Of a stretch of 64,000 bases of DNA, positions 25,408 through 35,855 are shown one piece after another. Source of the stretch: Pauljensenia sp018375675 (GTDB lineage: Bacteria; Actinomycetota; Actinomycetes; Actinomycetales; Actinomycetaceae); contig JAPWAE010000004.1 in the NCBI GenBank assembly GCA_041432705.1, positions 1-64,000 of the forward strand. Direction: 5' to 3'. The position numbers were made by a program, and so were the translations under genes. How positions within the stretch are numbered: the first letter of the stretch is position 1; each line of letters opens with the position of its first letter. The notes below the pieces were generated by a model, which had not been told where the DNA came from, did no database searches, and worked only from the letters and a program-made list of their open reading frames with translations.

Positions 25408-25806
25408 TCAGTTCACGCCGAGGATGTCGGTGACGAACACGAGGGTCGCGCCGCCGGGGATGCCCGCCTGCGGGACGCCACGCTCACCGTAGCCGAGTTC
25501 AGCGGGGATGGACAGCAGGACGCGGTCGCCCACGCGCTTGCCCACGAGGCCCTCATCCCAGCCGGGGATGACCATGCCGACGCCGATCTGGAAAGACAGG
25601 GCGCCGCCGCGGTCGAAGGAGTTATCGAAGTCCGCCTTCGAGCCGAAGACCGCGCCGTAGTAGTGGCAGGTGATGGTGTCGCCGGCCTCGACGACCTGGC
25701 CGTCACCGGCGTGCAGGACCTCGACGACGAGCTCGTCGGAGGGGGTTCCGTCGAAGGAGAGGACGGGCTTACGGCCGAATTCGCCGGTCACAGAGATGTT
25801 TTCCAT
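25408..25806 (-). CDS. FKBP-type peptidyl-prolyl isomerase
   Basis: A 132-residue single-domain FKBP: CHYYGAVFGSKADFDNSFDRG, IPGWDEGLVGKRVG, IPAELGYGERG and LVFVTDIL. The active-site aromatic and Asp residues are in place. No signal peptide, so cytoplasmic. It lies 36 bases downstream of the YccA gene on the same strand. Confidence 0.95.
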   Translation of the reverse strand: MENISVTGEFGRKPVLSFDGTPSDELVVEVLHAGDGQVVEAGDTITCHYYGAVFGSKADFDNSFDRGGALSFQIGVGMVIPGWDEGLVGKRVGDRVLLSIPAELGYGERGVPQAGIPGGATLVFVTDILGVN

Positions 25807-25842
25807 AATGTCTTTCCTTAAGGGTTTCAGTGAGGCGGCACG

Positions 25843-26823
25843 TCAGTCGCGGCGCATGAAGTAGGACAGGATCTTGAGGATCTCAAGGTAGATCCAGATG
25901 ACATCGGTCATGATCGCGAAGGTGCACAGCCACGAGTACTTCTCAGGCACGTTGTTGGCGACGCCGACCTTGACGGCATCAAAGTCGCGCACGAGGCACA
26001 GCACGCCGAAGAAGACCGCGAGGACGCCGATGATGATGCCGAGCGGAATACCGAAGATGGGGGTGTTACGAACGGCCGTCATATTCACGAGGCCAGTGCC
26101 CGACAGGAACAGGCTCGCCATGTAGTAGATGAAGAACGCGAAGGAGCCGATGCCCGCAACTCGGGTGAGCGTATTCGAGTTGCGCACGAAGCCCATCGTG
26201 AAGGCACCCAGGGTCACACCAATCACCACGAGGGTCGCCAGAACTGCGCTCGCCACGATGCCCGGGTACATCATTTCGAAGGCGCAGGACAGCGCGCCGA
26301 GAACAAAGCCCTCAATGAGCGAGTAGGCGACGATCGCACCCGGGCGGACCTTCTTCGAGAACTGGATGAACAGACCCAGGCCCAGCGTCACGGCACAAGC
26401 AGCGAAGGCCACGAGCATGGCAGCGCTCAGCGCAACGACGCCCGTCATCCATCCGGCGACCGCGCCCACGAGGAGCAGGCCGAAGCACATGAGGGACTTG
26501 ACCACGACGTCGTCGTAGGTCATCGTTCCACGATCCACCGCGTCGGCCGCGGGAGCATTCATCATCGCCTCGTACGAGGCCATCTGCTCCTCGTAACCGG
26601 ACGGAGCCGAGTAGGCGCTGGGGTTACCCTGCGGAGCGCCGTAGACCGGCTGCCCCGAATAGTCGACACCCTGCTGGGTGCCGTACGGGTTGGTCGCACC
26701 CGCGTAGGGGTTCTGCGCCTGCGCCGAAGCAGGCTGGTACCCCGGCATCTCGGGGTAGCCGGCGGGAGTCGTCGACTGGGTCGACCAGTCCTTGACGATC
26801 GAATTCATCACCGGGTTGGCCAT
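25843..26823 (-). CDS. Bax inhibitor-1/YccA family membrane protein
   Basis: The 326-residue protein has a Tyr/Gln/Gly/Pro-rich N-terminal cytoplasmic region of about 95 residues, then seven membrane segments. The last carries the family motif (DVIWIYLEILKIL) and the protein ends in FMRRD. Actinobacterial members of this family share the long low-complexity N-terminus. Function in bacteria is poorly defined; the eukaryotic fold is a calcium-leak channel. Confidence 0.88.
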   Translation of the reverse strand: MANPVMNSIVKDWSTQSTTPAGYPEMPGYQPASAQAQNPYAGATNPYGTQQGVDYSGQPVYGAPQGNPSAYSAPSGYEEQMASYEAMMNAPAADAVDRGTMTYDDVVVKSLMCFGLLLVGAVAGWMTGVVALSAAMLVAFAACAVTLGLGLFIQFSKKVRPGAIVAYSLIEGFVLGALSCAFEMMYPGIVASAVLATLVVIGVTLGAFTMGFVRNSNTLTRVAGIGSFAFFIYYMASLFLSGTGLVNMTAVRNTPIFGIPLGIIIGVLAVFFGVLCLVRDFDAVKVGVANNVPEKYSWLCTFAIMTDVIWIYLEILKILSYFMRRD

Positions 26824-26978
26824 TTTTCCTCCTCATTCAGTGATGCAGTGCCTCTAGTGTCGCACGAGGCATCCACGGGTGGGAAACGTACCATTATGCG
26901 CGCAGCGCAACGCGGCGTCCACACGCGCAGCGAGTTCCACGAACTGGCCACGGCCTCGTCGATGACGCCGCTGGTCTG

Positions 26979-27052
26979 TACCCCCGGTGGGACTCGAACC
27001 CACAACACACCGATTTTAAGTCGGTTGCCTCTGCCAATTGGGCCACGGGGGC
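26979..27052 (-). tRNA. tRNA with UAA anticodon (tRNA-Leu), short variable loop
   Basis: The minus strand folds as a 74-base cloverleaf: acceptor GCCCCCG with CGGGGGT (G1-U72 wobble), D arm GCCC-AATTGGCA-GAGGC, anticodon stem ACCGA/TCGGT with loop CTTAAAA, a five-base variable region, and T arm GTGGG-TTCGAGT-CCCAC. The UAA anticodon reads UUA leucine. Bacterial leucine tRNAs normally have a long variable arm, which this one lacks. CCA is not encoded. Confidence 0.88.
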
Positions 27053-27104
27053 GCGCACGCGCACGTCCAGCCTACGGGAGGCTGGCGTTCACCTCAAGCT
27101 CCGC

Positions 27105-28073
27105 TCAGATCATCGCCTGTGCGATGCCGTCGAGGATGTCGTGCTCGGAGGTGACGACCTGCTCGATCGGGTGCCCGGCGGCCTCGGCACGCGCCAGTAC
27201 GCGCGTGACGATGCGGCTCCAGATAAGCGCACCCGCCGCGATGACGTCCTCACGCCCCTCGGGCATGAAGCCCAGCAACGCCTTCACAGACGTCGGCTGA
27301 TCGACCATGAAGCGCACGGCCTCCTCGAACTGTGCCGCGCTCAGTCGAGCGCCGTGGATGCGCTCGGGCTGGTACGACGTGAGACCCAGCGCCTGGGCCG
27401 TCAGGGTGGTCACCGTGCCCGCTACGCCCACGAGGGAGCGCACGCGCGCCAGGTCCACGGACTTTTCCGCGCCGTCGAGCTGCTCATCGATCCACGCGAT
27501 CGCGCGCTCCTGGTCCTCGACGGGCACTCCGCCTGCCGGATCCACGTGGGAGAAGAACTTCTCGGTGACACGCACGGCGCCCATATCGATCGAAATCGCC
27601 TGCTCAACGCGGGTCGAGCCGAGCACCAGCTCCGTCGACCCACCACCGATATCGACGACCAGCATCGGGGCGGTGACGGACTCGCCCAGGCCGCTCACCG
27701 CGCCATTGAAGGACAGGGAGGCTTCCTCCGTGCCGACAACGACCTCAGGCTCCACGCCGATGATGGCCTTAATCTGACGCACGAAGTCCGCGCTGTTGGA
27801 CGCGTCGCGCGTCGCAGAGGTCGCCACGAAACGGGTGCTCGTCGCTCCCAGGGCCTCGATCATGCGCTGGTATTCGACCGTGGCCTCCACCGTGCGCTCG
27901 ATCGCCGCGGGATCCAGGTAGCCGCGCGCATCCACGCCCTGCCCCAGGCGCACGATGCGCATCTGGCGGGTCAGGTCGGCGAGTTGAGGGCGTCCATTCT
28001 CGTCGATGTGTCCGTCGGCAACGAGCAGTCGGATCGAATTGGTTCCACAGTCAATGGCAGCTACGCGGGTCAT
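27105..28073 (-). CDS. ppx: Exopolyphosphatase/pppGpp phosphohydrolase (Ppx/GppA family)
   Basis: I start at the ATG at 28073 (MTRVAAIDCGTNSIRLLV), giving 322 residues; the upstream extension to 28133 is not conserved. Nucleotide-fold motifs are DCGTNSIRL, VVDIGGGSTELVLG and GVAGTVTTLTA. It hydrolyses polyphosphate or pppGpp; actinobacterial short forms lack the extra C-terminal domain. It follows the DUF501 gene in the divIC-DUF501-ppx run. Confidence 0.93.
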   Translation of the reverse strand: MTRVAAIDCGTNSIRLLVADGHIDENGRPQLADLTRQMRIVRLGQGVDARGYLDPAAIERTVEATVEYQRMIEALGATSTRFVATSATRDASNSADFVRQIKAIIGVEPEVVVGTEEASLSFNGAVSGLGESVTAPMLVVDIGGGSTELVLGSTRVEQAISIDMGAVRVTEKFFSHVDPAGGVPVEDQERAIAWIDEQLDGAEKSVDLARVRSLVGVAGTVTTLTAQALGLTSYQPERIHGARLSAAQFEEAVRFMVDQPTSVKALLGFMPEGREDVIAAGALIWSRIVTRVLARAEAAGHPIEQVVTSEHDILDGIAQAMI

Positions 28074-28133
28074 TGCTTCGTTTCTCGTGAGATGAGTCCC
28101 GGACGAGGCCGGGGCGAACTTCGGAGGGGCCAC

Positions 28134-28643
28134 TCAGCAGGAGCAGCGCTCGGTGGAGAACAGGCCACGCTCAGCGAGCATCGCAAGCGCACGATCCCCG
28201 ATGGGATTGACGCCGGGACCCGCGGCCAGGGAGTGGCCAACGAGAGCGTGCAGACACTTGACGCGCGTGGGCATTCCGCCAGCGCTCACGCCCGAAATCT
28301 CCGGAACGTCACCCAGGGTCAGGCGCGCCTGAATGTAGGCCTCGTGGGCGCGCGCGTAGGCGGCGCGCAGCTCCTCATCGGCGGCGAGTTCCTCGTTGAG
28401 GGTCTCCATGACGTGCTCGGCCTCAAGCGTGGAAGCGCCCTTCACTGCCGCCGGGTGCGTCAGGTAGTAGGTCGTGGGGAACGGCGTCCCGTCAGGCAGG
28501 CGCGGCGCGGTAGCCACGACCGTGGGCCGACCGCAGACACAGCGCGCAGCGATACCAACGACCCCTCGGGGCACGCGGCCCAGCTGGGAACGCAGGACCT
28601 CCAGGTCCTCTTCAGTGGCGTCGGTGGTGTTAACGAGGCTCAT
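28134..28643 (-). CDS. DUF501 family protein
   Basis: The 169-residue protein has the DUF501 pattern: an N-terminal LGRVPRGVVGIAARCVCGRP, the PFPTTYYLTHP stretch, and a C-terminal SAGGMPTRVKCLHALVGHSL with PIGD. Conserved Cys and His suggest metal binding. It starts inside the end of the divIC gene (ATGA overlap), a conserved actinobacterial arrangement next to eno and ppx. No function is established. Confidence 0.93.
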   Translation of the reverse strand: MSLVNTTDATEEDLEVLRSQLGRVPRGVVGIAARCVCGRPTVVATAPRLPDGTPFPTTYYLTHPAAVKGASTLEAEHVMETLNEELAADEELRAAYARAHEAYIQARLTLGDVPEISGVSAGGMPTRVKCLHALVGHSLAAGPGVNPIGDRALAMLAERGLFSTERCSC

Positions 28644-29401
28644 TCTCCGCTTTCTTGGCTGGTTGTGGGGGCCTGGCCCGACTGGCTGGTCTCAGCCGAC
28701 GGGATAGGCGTCGCGCTCGGCGGCTGGTCCGCCTTCCCCACTAGGATACCGAGCTGCTGCACCCAGGGGCGCGCCGGTCCGGTGGAAGCCGCTGCGGCCG
28801 CCATCGCCGAGTCCTGGTATTGCGGCCCCGGATCCACCACCGTGTATTGGGTCTCACCAGGGCGAACGAATCCAAGTCGCTCACGCGCCTGAGTAGAGAT
28901 GTAGTCGGGGTCATTCCACAGGTCGAGCTGACGCTGCATGTCGGCATTCTTCTGCTGTTGCTCGGCGACCTGTGTCTTAATCTGCGCGAGTTCACGCTCC
29001 TGCTGCCACCACTGGTAGAGGCTGGGCACCAGCATGACCGATAGGATCGCGGCGACGATCAGGACGACGAGAAGTCGCGTGGACACGTCGAGGCCACCGA
29101 TGGACAGGACCGAGGAGCCCTCCGCGGCGGGACGCACAAACGAAGACCACGACGTGCCCTTCTCAGCGCCCTTATTCCTGCGGAAAAAGCTCCGCTTTGC
29201 GCCCTCATTCTTCTGCGCACCCCGCGCCGACTTCTGGCGCTTCGACGAGGCCTCGGCTCCCTTCGAGGACTTCGAAGCCTTCGCGGCTGCCCTGCGCTGG
29301 CGCGACTTTTCCGCGTTGATCTCACGCGTCGTACGCGCTGCCTCCGACGAGGAGGAGCGACGACGCGAGGAGGGGCGGGAAGAAGGACGACGGCTAGCCA
29401 T
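28640..29401 (-). CDS. FtsB/DivIC-family septum formation initiator
   Basis: This 253-residue protein has a very basic Ser/Arg/Lys-rich cytoplasmic N-terminus (about 1-100), one membrane segment (about 108-130), a coiled coil (ELAQIKTQVAEQQQKNADMQ) and the DivIC motif WNDPDYISTQARERLGFV. The C-terminal Pro/Ser/Gln tail is variable. It is a divisome protein acting with FtsL and FtsQ. Downstream of eno, as in most actinobacteria. Confidence 0.93.
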   Translation of the reverse strand: MASRRPSSRPSSRRRSSSSEAARTTREINAEKSRQRRAAAKASKSSKGAEASSKRQKSARGAQKNEGAKRSFFRRNKGAEKGTSWSSFVRPAAEGSSVLSIGGLDVSTRLLVVLIVAAILSVMLVPSLYQWWQQERELAQIKTQVAEQQQKNADMQRQLDLWNDPDYISTQARERLGFVRPGETQYTVVDPGPQYQDSAMAAAAASTGPARPWVQQLGILVGKADQPPSATPIPSAETSQSGQAPTTSQESGE

Positions 29402-29454
29402 TCTTCTATCGTGCCCTAAGTCGATGCATTTGGCTCAGCCCCACGCCGAAAAAA

Positions 29455-29486
29455 CTCCGCGCGGACCCTTGCGGGCCCGCGCGGAG
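29455..29486 (-). terminator. Terminator of eno
   Basis: On the minus strand the stem CTCCGCGCGG / CCGCGCGGAG is followed by TTTTTT, 22 bases after the enolase stop. Confidence 0.9.
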
Positions 29487-29508
29487 CTATGCGGCTAGTT
29501 GCCTAGGC

Positions 29509-30786
<1,278 letters not shown>

Positions 30787-30968
30787 GTCATTCTCCAATC
30801 GATGTTGTTGCGTGGAAGCGGTCAGTACAACGGTAATACGGACCGCCATATGTGGTCACCCCCGGCGAGGGGGACGTTGTGGTTTTTGGGGCTATCAGCC
30901 CCGGTTGTGCGCCCGGACAAGCGACATTAGTCCCTGCCAGAGGCGCTGTGAGCGAATACTCACAACCC

Positions 30969-31559
30969 TCAGTGGCCGCCGCCACCCAGGAGCGCGGCCG
31001 CGGGATCGTCCTTGGCTCCGGACACGGCGTCACCGAAGAGGGGCATGGTCGGCGCCTGGCCTCCACCCAGGGAGGGCTGAGCGAAACGCGGATTAATCTG
31101 CGCGTTCGCTGCACCGCGGGCCTGCTCAAGGGTCGCGTTCATGGCTGACACGGCCGCCGGGTTGGCCTGAGCGAACTGGCTGAGCTGCTGATTCAGGAGC
31201 AGGGAACGCACGGTCTCGCGCGTGCCGCGCCCGATCACGGGCACCTGAGCGCCGGTCTGCGTCGCAGCCTGCTCAAGAGCCTGGTCGATCTGCTCGTCGG
31301 TCACACCGAGACCTACTGAATCGGCCACGGCCGCGAGCTGAGGCTCGTTGATCAGGCGAACGCGCACCTCATACGCATCAATGGTGGACTTTCCAGCCGT
31401 CACTTCGGCGATCTGGCTCACCGCCTCGTTAACTTCCGCGATGCTGTAGTTGCCGTTGTTGGTGCTGACGGCAGCGCCGGGATGGGCGGAACACGCCCCC
31501 ATTCCCAGTCCTGCGGCCACAATCAGGGCGGCGGTGGCGAGCTGGCGTGTGTAGCGCAC
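30969..31559 (-). CDS. Lipoprotein, SurA-N-like helical fold suspected
   Basis: From the GTG at 31559 the protein has 196 residues: a basic start, a hydrophobic core and the lipobox GLGMGAC. The middle region (ADSVGLGVTDEQIDQALEQA) resembles the chaperone part of SurA/PrsA-type foldases, but no parvulin domain is present. A Gly/Pro-rich tail ends in LLGGGGH. Position next to mfd matches a lipoprotein often seen in actinobacteria at this locus. Confidence 0.75.
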   Translation of the reverse strand: MRYTRQLATAALIVAAGLGMGACSAHPGAAVSTNNGNYSIAEVNEAVSQIAEVTAGKSTIDAYEVRVRLINEPQLAAVADSVGLGVTDEQIDQALEQAATQTGAQVPVIGRGTRETVRSLLLNQQLSQFAQANPAAVSAMNATLEQARGAANAQINPRFAQPSLGGGQAPTMPLFGDAVSGAKDDPAAALLGGGGH

Positions 31560-31619
31560 GAGCGTTCCTTCCTCAGATGTGTTGCGACGCAATAGGACCA
31601 GTGTATTCCACCACAGGCA

Positions 31620-34600
31620 CTACTCGCCAAAAGGCACGAGAATCTTGGTCACCAGAGTCTCCACCCACTCCAGGAGCGGGCCGTCGGTGAGCGGGGAACC
31701 GCCGACTCGCGAGGTGAGCGGCAGGGGCACGAGGACCTGGCGAACCGCGGCCTTGATGACGGTTCCAGGATGCAGGCGCTTGAGGCGCATGACCTGGGAA
31801 TCGCGCAGCTCGACGGGCGAGACACGCAGGTACTTGCCCTGCGTGACGATCTCGGCGATCCCGGCGCGGCGCACGACTTCGCGCAGCCGTGCGACGGCGA
31901 AGAGCAGGTCGACCTGGGGCGGGATCGGACCGTATCGGTCGACGAGTTCCTCGCGCACATCGGCCTCCTGCTCAGGCGTGGAGATGGCCGCGATCTTGGC
32001 GTAGACCTCCAGGCGCAGGCGCTCGCCGCGCACGTAGCCGTCGGGAATGTGCGCGTCGACCTGCAGGTCCATGCGCACGTCCGTCTTTTCGGCGGGAGCG
32101 TCGCCTCGGTAGGCGGCGACCGCGTCGGAGACCATGCGCACGTAGAGGTCGAAGCCAACGCCCTCGACGTGGCCGGACTGCGCCCCTCCCAGGAGGTTAC
32201 CGGCGCCTCGGATCTCGAGGTCGCGCTGAGCGACGGCCAGGCCGGCTCCCAGCTCGGTGTTGGCGGCGATCGTCTTGAGGCGCTCGTGGGCGGTCTCGGT
32301 GAGCGCCTTGTCGCCCGGGTAGAAGAAGTACGCGTAGGCGCGTTCGCGGCCTCGCCCGACGCGCCCACGCAGCTGGTGGAGCTGAGACAGGCCGAAGATG
32401 TCGGCACGGTCCACGATGAGCGTATTCGCGTTGGAGATATCCAGGCCGGTTTCGACGATAGTCGTGCACACGAGCACGTCGAACTCGTGGTTCCAAAAAT
32501 CCTGAATGACGGCCTCGAGCTGATGCTCGTTCATCTTGCCGTGCGCGGTTCGCACGCGCGCCTCGGGCACCAGCTCGGTGATGTGGGCGGCGACCGAAGA
32601 GATCGAGTCGACGCGATTGTGCACGTAGAAGACCTGGCCGTCGCGCAGGAGCTCACGTCGGATCGCGGCGCTGACCTGGGCGTCCGTGTAGGCGCCGACG
32701 AAGGTGAGGACGGGCTGGCGTTCCTCGGGCGGGGTCTGGAGGATCGACATCTCGCGAATGCCGGAGATCGCCATCTCGAGGGTACGCGGGATCGGTGTGG
32801 CGGACATCGACAGGACGTCCACGTCGGTGCGTAGGGCCTTGAGCGTTTCCTTGTGCTCGACGCCGAAGCGCTGCTCCTCGTCGATGATGACGAGGCCGAG
32901 CTTCTTGAAGGAGACAGTGCCGGTCAGCAGCGAGTGGGTGCCGATGACCAGGTCAACCTCGCCCGAGGCCAGCCCAGCCTTGACCTCCTCGGTTTCCTTC
33001 GGGGTCGAGAAGCGCGAGAGCGTACCGATGCGCACGGGGAAGCCGGCGTAGCGCTCGGCGAAGGTCTCCGCATGCTGGGTGACCAGCAGCGTCGTGGGCA
33101 CGAGGACGGCGGCCTGGTAGCCGTCCTGGATGGCCTTGAAGGCAGCACGCACGGCGATTTCGGTCTTGCCGTAGCCGACGTCGCCCGTGAGCAGGCGATC
33201 CATGGGCACGGGCTTTTCCATGTCGGCCTTGACCTCGTCGATGGTGACGAGCTGGTCGGGGGTCTCGACGTAGGGGAAGGCGTCCTCCAGTTCGCGCTGC
33301 CAGGGGGTGTCGGGGCCGAAGGCGTGGCCCTTGGTCTGCTGGCGCACGGCGTACAGGCGGATGAGTTCCTTGGCGACCTCGTTGACGGCTTTCTTGGCGC
33401 GGGCTTTGGTCTTGGCCCAGTCGGCGCCACCCATCTTCGTCAGCGAGGGCTCGTCGGATCCGGTGTATTTCGAGATCTGGTCGAGCGCGTCGGTGGGCAC
33501 GAAGAGGCGGTCGGCGGGCTGGCCACGCTTGGAGGGCGCGTATTCGATGACCAGGTAGTCGCGCGTCGAGGCGGCGTCGCCGCGGCCGATCGACCGGGAG
33601 ACCAGCTCGATGAAGCGTCCGATGCCGTGCTGGTCGTGGACGATGTAGTCCCCGGGGTGCAGGGTCAGCGGGTCGACGCCCTTGCGCCTGCGCGAGGGCA
33701 TGCGCCGCATGTCGCGCGTGGATGCGCCCGCTCGCCCGGTGAGGTCACCTTCGGTGAGGATCGCGACCTTGAGGTGGGGCGCGACGAAACCGACGCCGGC
33801 CTGCGCGGTCGTAATGGTCACGAGGCCGGGGTCGGGGCGCGCTTCCACGTTGTCCGCGAGCGCGGCCGGGCACGAGGCGTCGGTGAGGATGGAGCGGATA
33901 CGTCGGCCCGGGCCGGGGCCTTCGGTGGTGACGACGATGCGCCAGCCGTCGCGGGCCAGGTCGGTGAGGTCGGCGGCGGCTCGGGCGAAGTCTCCGCGGT
34001 AGGGGTGCACGTCGCGGGCACCCACGCGCATGAGGGTGGGTGAGACGACGACGGGCGTGGGGCCGTCCGCTGAGGGTGAGTCGGCCTCGTCGATCGCGGA
34101 GGCTAGGTCGGCGGGCGGCAGGTCGGTGAGCTCCCACCAGGGGCGCGTCCCTCTCCCCCACAGGTCGGACAGGTCGAGGAACGAGGCCTTGGAGGCCTCG
34201 AGCGGGGTGTCTGCTCCCCCGGCGGCGGCGCTCCACGCGGCGGCGAGGAACTCCTCGGTCGTGGCGACGAGGTCGGCGGCGCGGGCACGGATGCGTTCGG
34301 GGTCGGAGGCGAGGATCGGCGAGCCCGCGGGCAGCAGGTCGAGGAGTGATTCCATGCCGCCCACGAGGATGGGCGCGAGGGATTCGATGCCGGGTGCAGC
34401 GATTCCTTCGGCGGCAAGGCTAAGCATCTCAGCGGCGCCGGGAAGGCGGTCGGCGGCCTCGCGGGCTCGGGCACGTACGGCCTGGGTGAGGAGAAGCTCG
34501 CGGCAGGGGACGGCCCACAGGCCGTCGGCGGCCTCGCCGAGGGTTCGCTGGTCGGAGACGGAGAAGGCGCGGATGTCATCGACCTCGTCCCCCCACAGCT

Positions 34601-35198
34601 CCACGCGCAGGGGGTGGGGTTCCTGGGGCGGGAAGACGTCGAGGATGCCACCGCGCACACTCATCTGGCCGCGGCCTTCGACCATGTCGACGCGCTCGTA
34701 GCCGAGCTCAGCCAGGCGATTCGTGGTCTCGGTGAGGTCCAGGATGTCGCCGGTGCGCACGCGCACGGGTTCGAGGTCCGCCAGGCCGGAGATGATCGGC
34801 TGGAGGAAGGCGCGGATGGGGACGACGAGGACCGACAGCGGGCCGGCGCTGTCGTCTCCCTTGATCGGGTGGACGAGGCGGCGCAGGACGGCGATGCGAC
34901 GCGCCATCGTGTCGACCTGGGGCGAGAGCCGCTCGTGGGGCAGGGTCTCCCACGCGGGCAGCATGGCCACGCCCGGGATCCACGAGGCCAGGGCGTTGGT
35001 CAGCGATTCGGCGTCACGCCCGGTGGCCGTCAGGACGACGAGGGGCGTGGCCGCGCGCGAGGCGACGGCCGCAAGGAGGGGCGGCCGGATGCCGACGGGC
35101 GCGACGATCGTGCCGGAACGGCCGGCTTCGACGGAGTCGATGGCCGTCTCGATCGCGGGATCGGTGGTGATGTCCGGGAGGAGTCCGGTGAGTAGCAC
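31620..35198 (-). CDS. mfd: Transcription-repair coupling factor
   Basis: The 1192-residue protein has the full family length. It includes the UvrB-like N-terminal module, the RNA-polymerase interaction domain (LHPGDYIVHDQHGIGRF), the RecG-like translocase with Walker A GDVGYGKTEIA and DEEQRFG, and the SATPIPRTL and GRVGRGRERAYAYF motifs. It removes stalled RNA polymerase at lesions and recruits UvrA. GTG start with GAAAGG. pth lies 54 bases upstream on the same strand. Confidence 0.97.
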   Translation of the reverse strand: MLLTGLLPDITTDPAIETAIDSVEAGRSGTIVAPVGIRPPLLAAVASRAATPLVVLTATGRDAESLTNALASWIPGVAMLPAWETLPHERLSPQVDTMARRIAVLRRLVHPIKGDDSAGPLSVLVVPIRAFLQPIISGLADLEPVRVRTGDILDLTETTNRLAELGYERVDMVEGRGQMSVRGGILDVFPPQEPHPLRVELWGDEVDDIRAFSVSDQRTLGEAADGLWAVPCRELLLTQAVRARAREAADRLPGAAEMLSLAAEGIAAPGIESLAPILVGGMESLLDLLPAGSPILASDPERIRARAADLVATTEEFLAAAWSAAAGGADTPLEASKASFLDLSDLWGRGTRPWWELTDLPPADLASAIDEADSPSADGPTPVVVSPTLMRVGARDVHPYRGDFARAAADLTDLARDGWRIVVTTEGPGPGRRIRSILTDASCPAALADNVEARPDPGLVTITTAQAGVGFVAPHLKVAILTEGDLTGRAGASTRDMRRMPSRRRKGVDPLTLHPGDYIVHDQHGIGRFIELVSRSIGRGDAASTRDYLVIEYAPSKRGQPADRLFVPTDALDQISKYTGSDEPSLTKMGGADWAKTKARAKKAVNEVAKELIRLYAVRQQTKGHAFGPDTPWQRELEDAFPYVETPDQLVTIDEVKADMEKPVPMDRLLTGDVGYGKTEIAVRAAFKAIQDGYQAAVLVPTTLLVTQHAETFAERYAGFPVRIGTLSRFSTPKETEEVKAGLASGEVDLVIGTHSLLTGTVSFKKLGLVIIDEEQRFGVEHKETLKALRTDVDVLSMSATPIPRTLEMAISGIREMSILQTPPEERQPVLTFVGAYTDAQVSAAIRRELLRDGQVFYVHNRVDSISSVAAHITELVPEARVRTAHGKMNEHQLEAVIQDFWNHEFDVLVCTTIVETGLDISNANTLIVDRADIFGLSQLHQLRGRVGRGRERAYAYFFYPGDKALTETAHERLKTIAANTELGAGLAVAQRDLEIRGAGNLLGGAQSGHVEGVGFDLYVRMVSDAVAAYRGDAPAEKTDVRMDLQVDAHIPDGYVRGERLRLEVYAKIAAISTPEQEADVREELVDRYGPIPPQVDLLFAVARLREVVRRAGIAEIVTQGKYLRVSPVELRDSQVMRLKRLHPGTVIKAAVRQVLVPLPLTSRVGGSPLTDGPLLEWVETLVTKILVPFGE

Positions 35199-35252
35199 GC
35201 GCTGCCTTTCGCGGTGAGGGTGCGCGGCGACGCCCAGGCGGCGCCGCCTCGA

Positions 35253-35855
35253 TCAGGACCCGGTGTGCAGGGCCATCTGGGTGGGGGCGAATCCCTTGGT
35301 CACGATGTCTTCGACGACGTCGGCGGCCTGCTCGAAGGTGACGTCCCAGTCGGGGCGTTCCTTAGCGGGCAGGGTGGCGAGCACGTAGTCGGCGGGGTCC
35401 ATGCGCCCCGGCGGGCGGCCCACGCCGATGCGCAGGCGAGCGTAATCGCGCGTGCCCAAGTGCTGGCTGAGGGACTTCAGGCCGTTATGGCCGCCCTCTC
35501 CCCCGCCGATCTTGAGGCGCAGCGTATGCGCGGGCAGGTCCATGTCGTCGTGGATGACGAGGATGCGCGAGGGCTCAATCTTGTGGAAGGCGGCGAGCGC
35601 GCTGATCGGCCCACCGGAGGTGTTCATGTAGCTGTCGGAACGCGCGAGAATGACGCGGGGTCCGGGCACGCCGCCCGGGCCGATCCCTAAGCGAACGTCG
35701 GCCGTGTGCGTGCGCGAGCGGTGCGAGGTGAGGGTCGCGCCGCCGCGCGAGGCGAGCACGTCGAGGGTCAAGTACCCGACGTTGTGTCGGGTGGAGGCAT
35801 ACTGCGCGCCGGGGTTACCTAACCCGACGACGAGCCACGGTCCGTCAGTCGTCAT
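35253..35855 (-). CDS. pth: Peptidyl-tRNA hydrolase
   Basis: Starting at the ATG at 35855 gives 200 residues beginning with PWLVVGLGNPGAQY. The catalytic His is in STRHNVGY, the substrate-contact Asn in SYMNTSGG, and the Asp in ILVIHDDMDLP; GGEGGHNGLKSL is complete. It recycles peptidyl-tRNA released from ribosomes. The start overlaps the SGNH hydrolase stop by 11 bases. Confidence 0.97.
   Translation of the reverse strand: MTTDGPWLVVGLGNPGAQYASTRHNVGYLTLDVLASRGGATLTSHRSRTHTADVRLGIGPGGVPGPRVILARSDSYMNTSGGPISALAAFHKIEPSRILVIHDDMDLPAHTLRLKIGGGEGGHNGLKSLSQHLGTRDYARLRIGVGRPPGRMDPADYVLATLPAKERPDWDVTFEQAADVVEDIVTKGFAPTQMALHTGS

Noticed and set aside
31770..34043. Several long plus-strand frames opposite mfd
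   Set aside because: GC-rich shadow frames; mfd is complete and conserved on the other strand.
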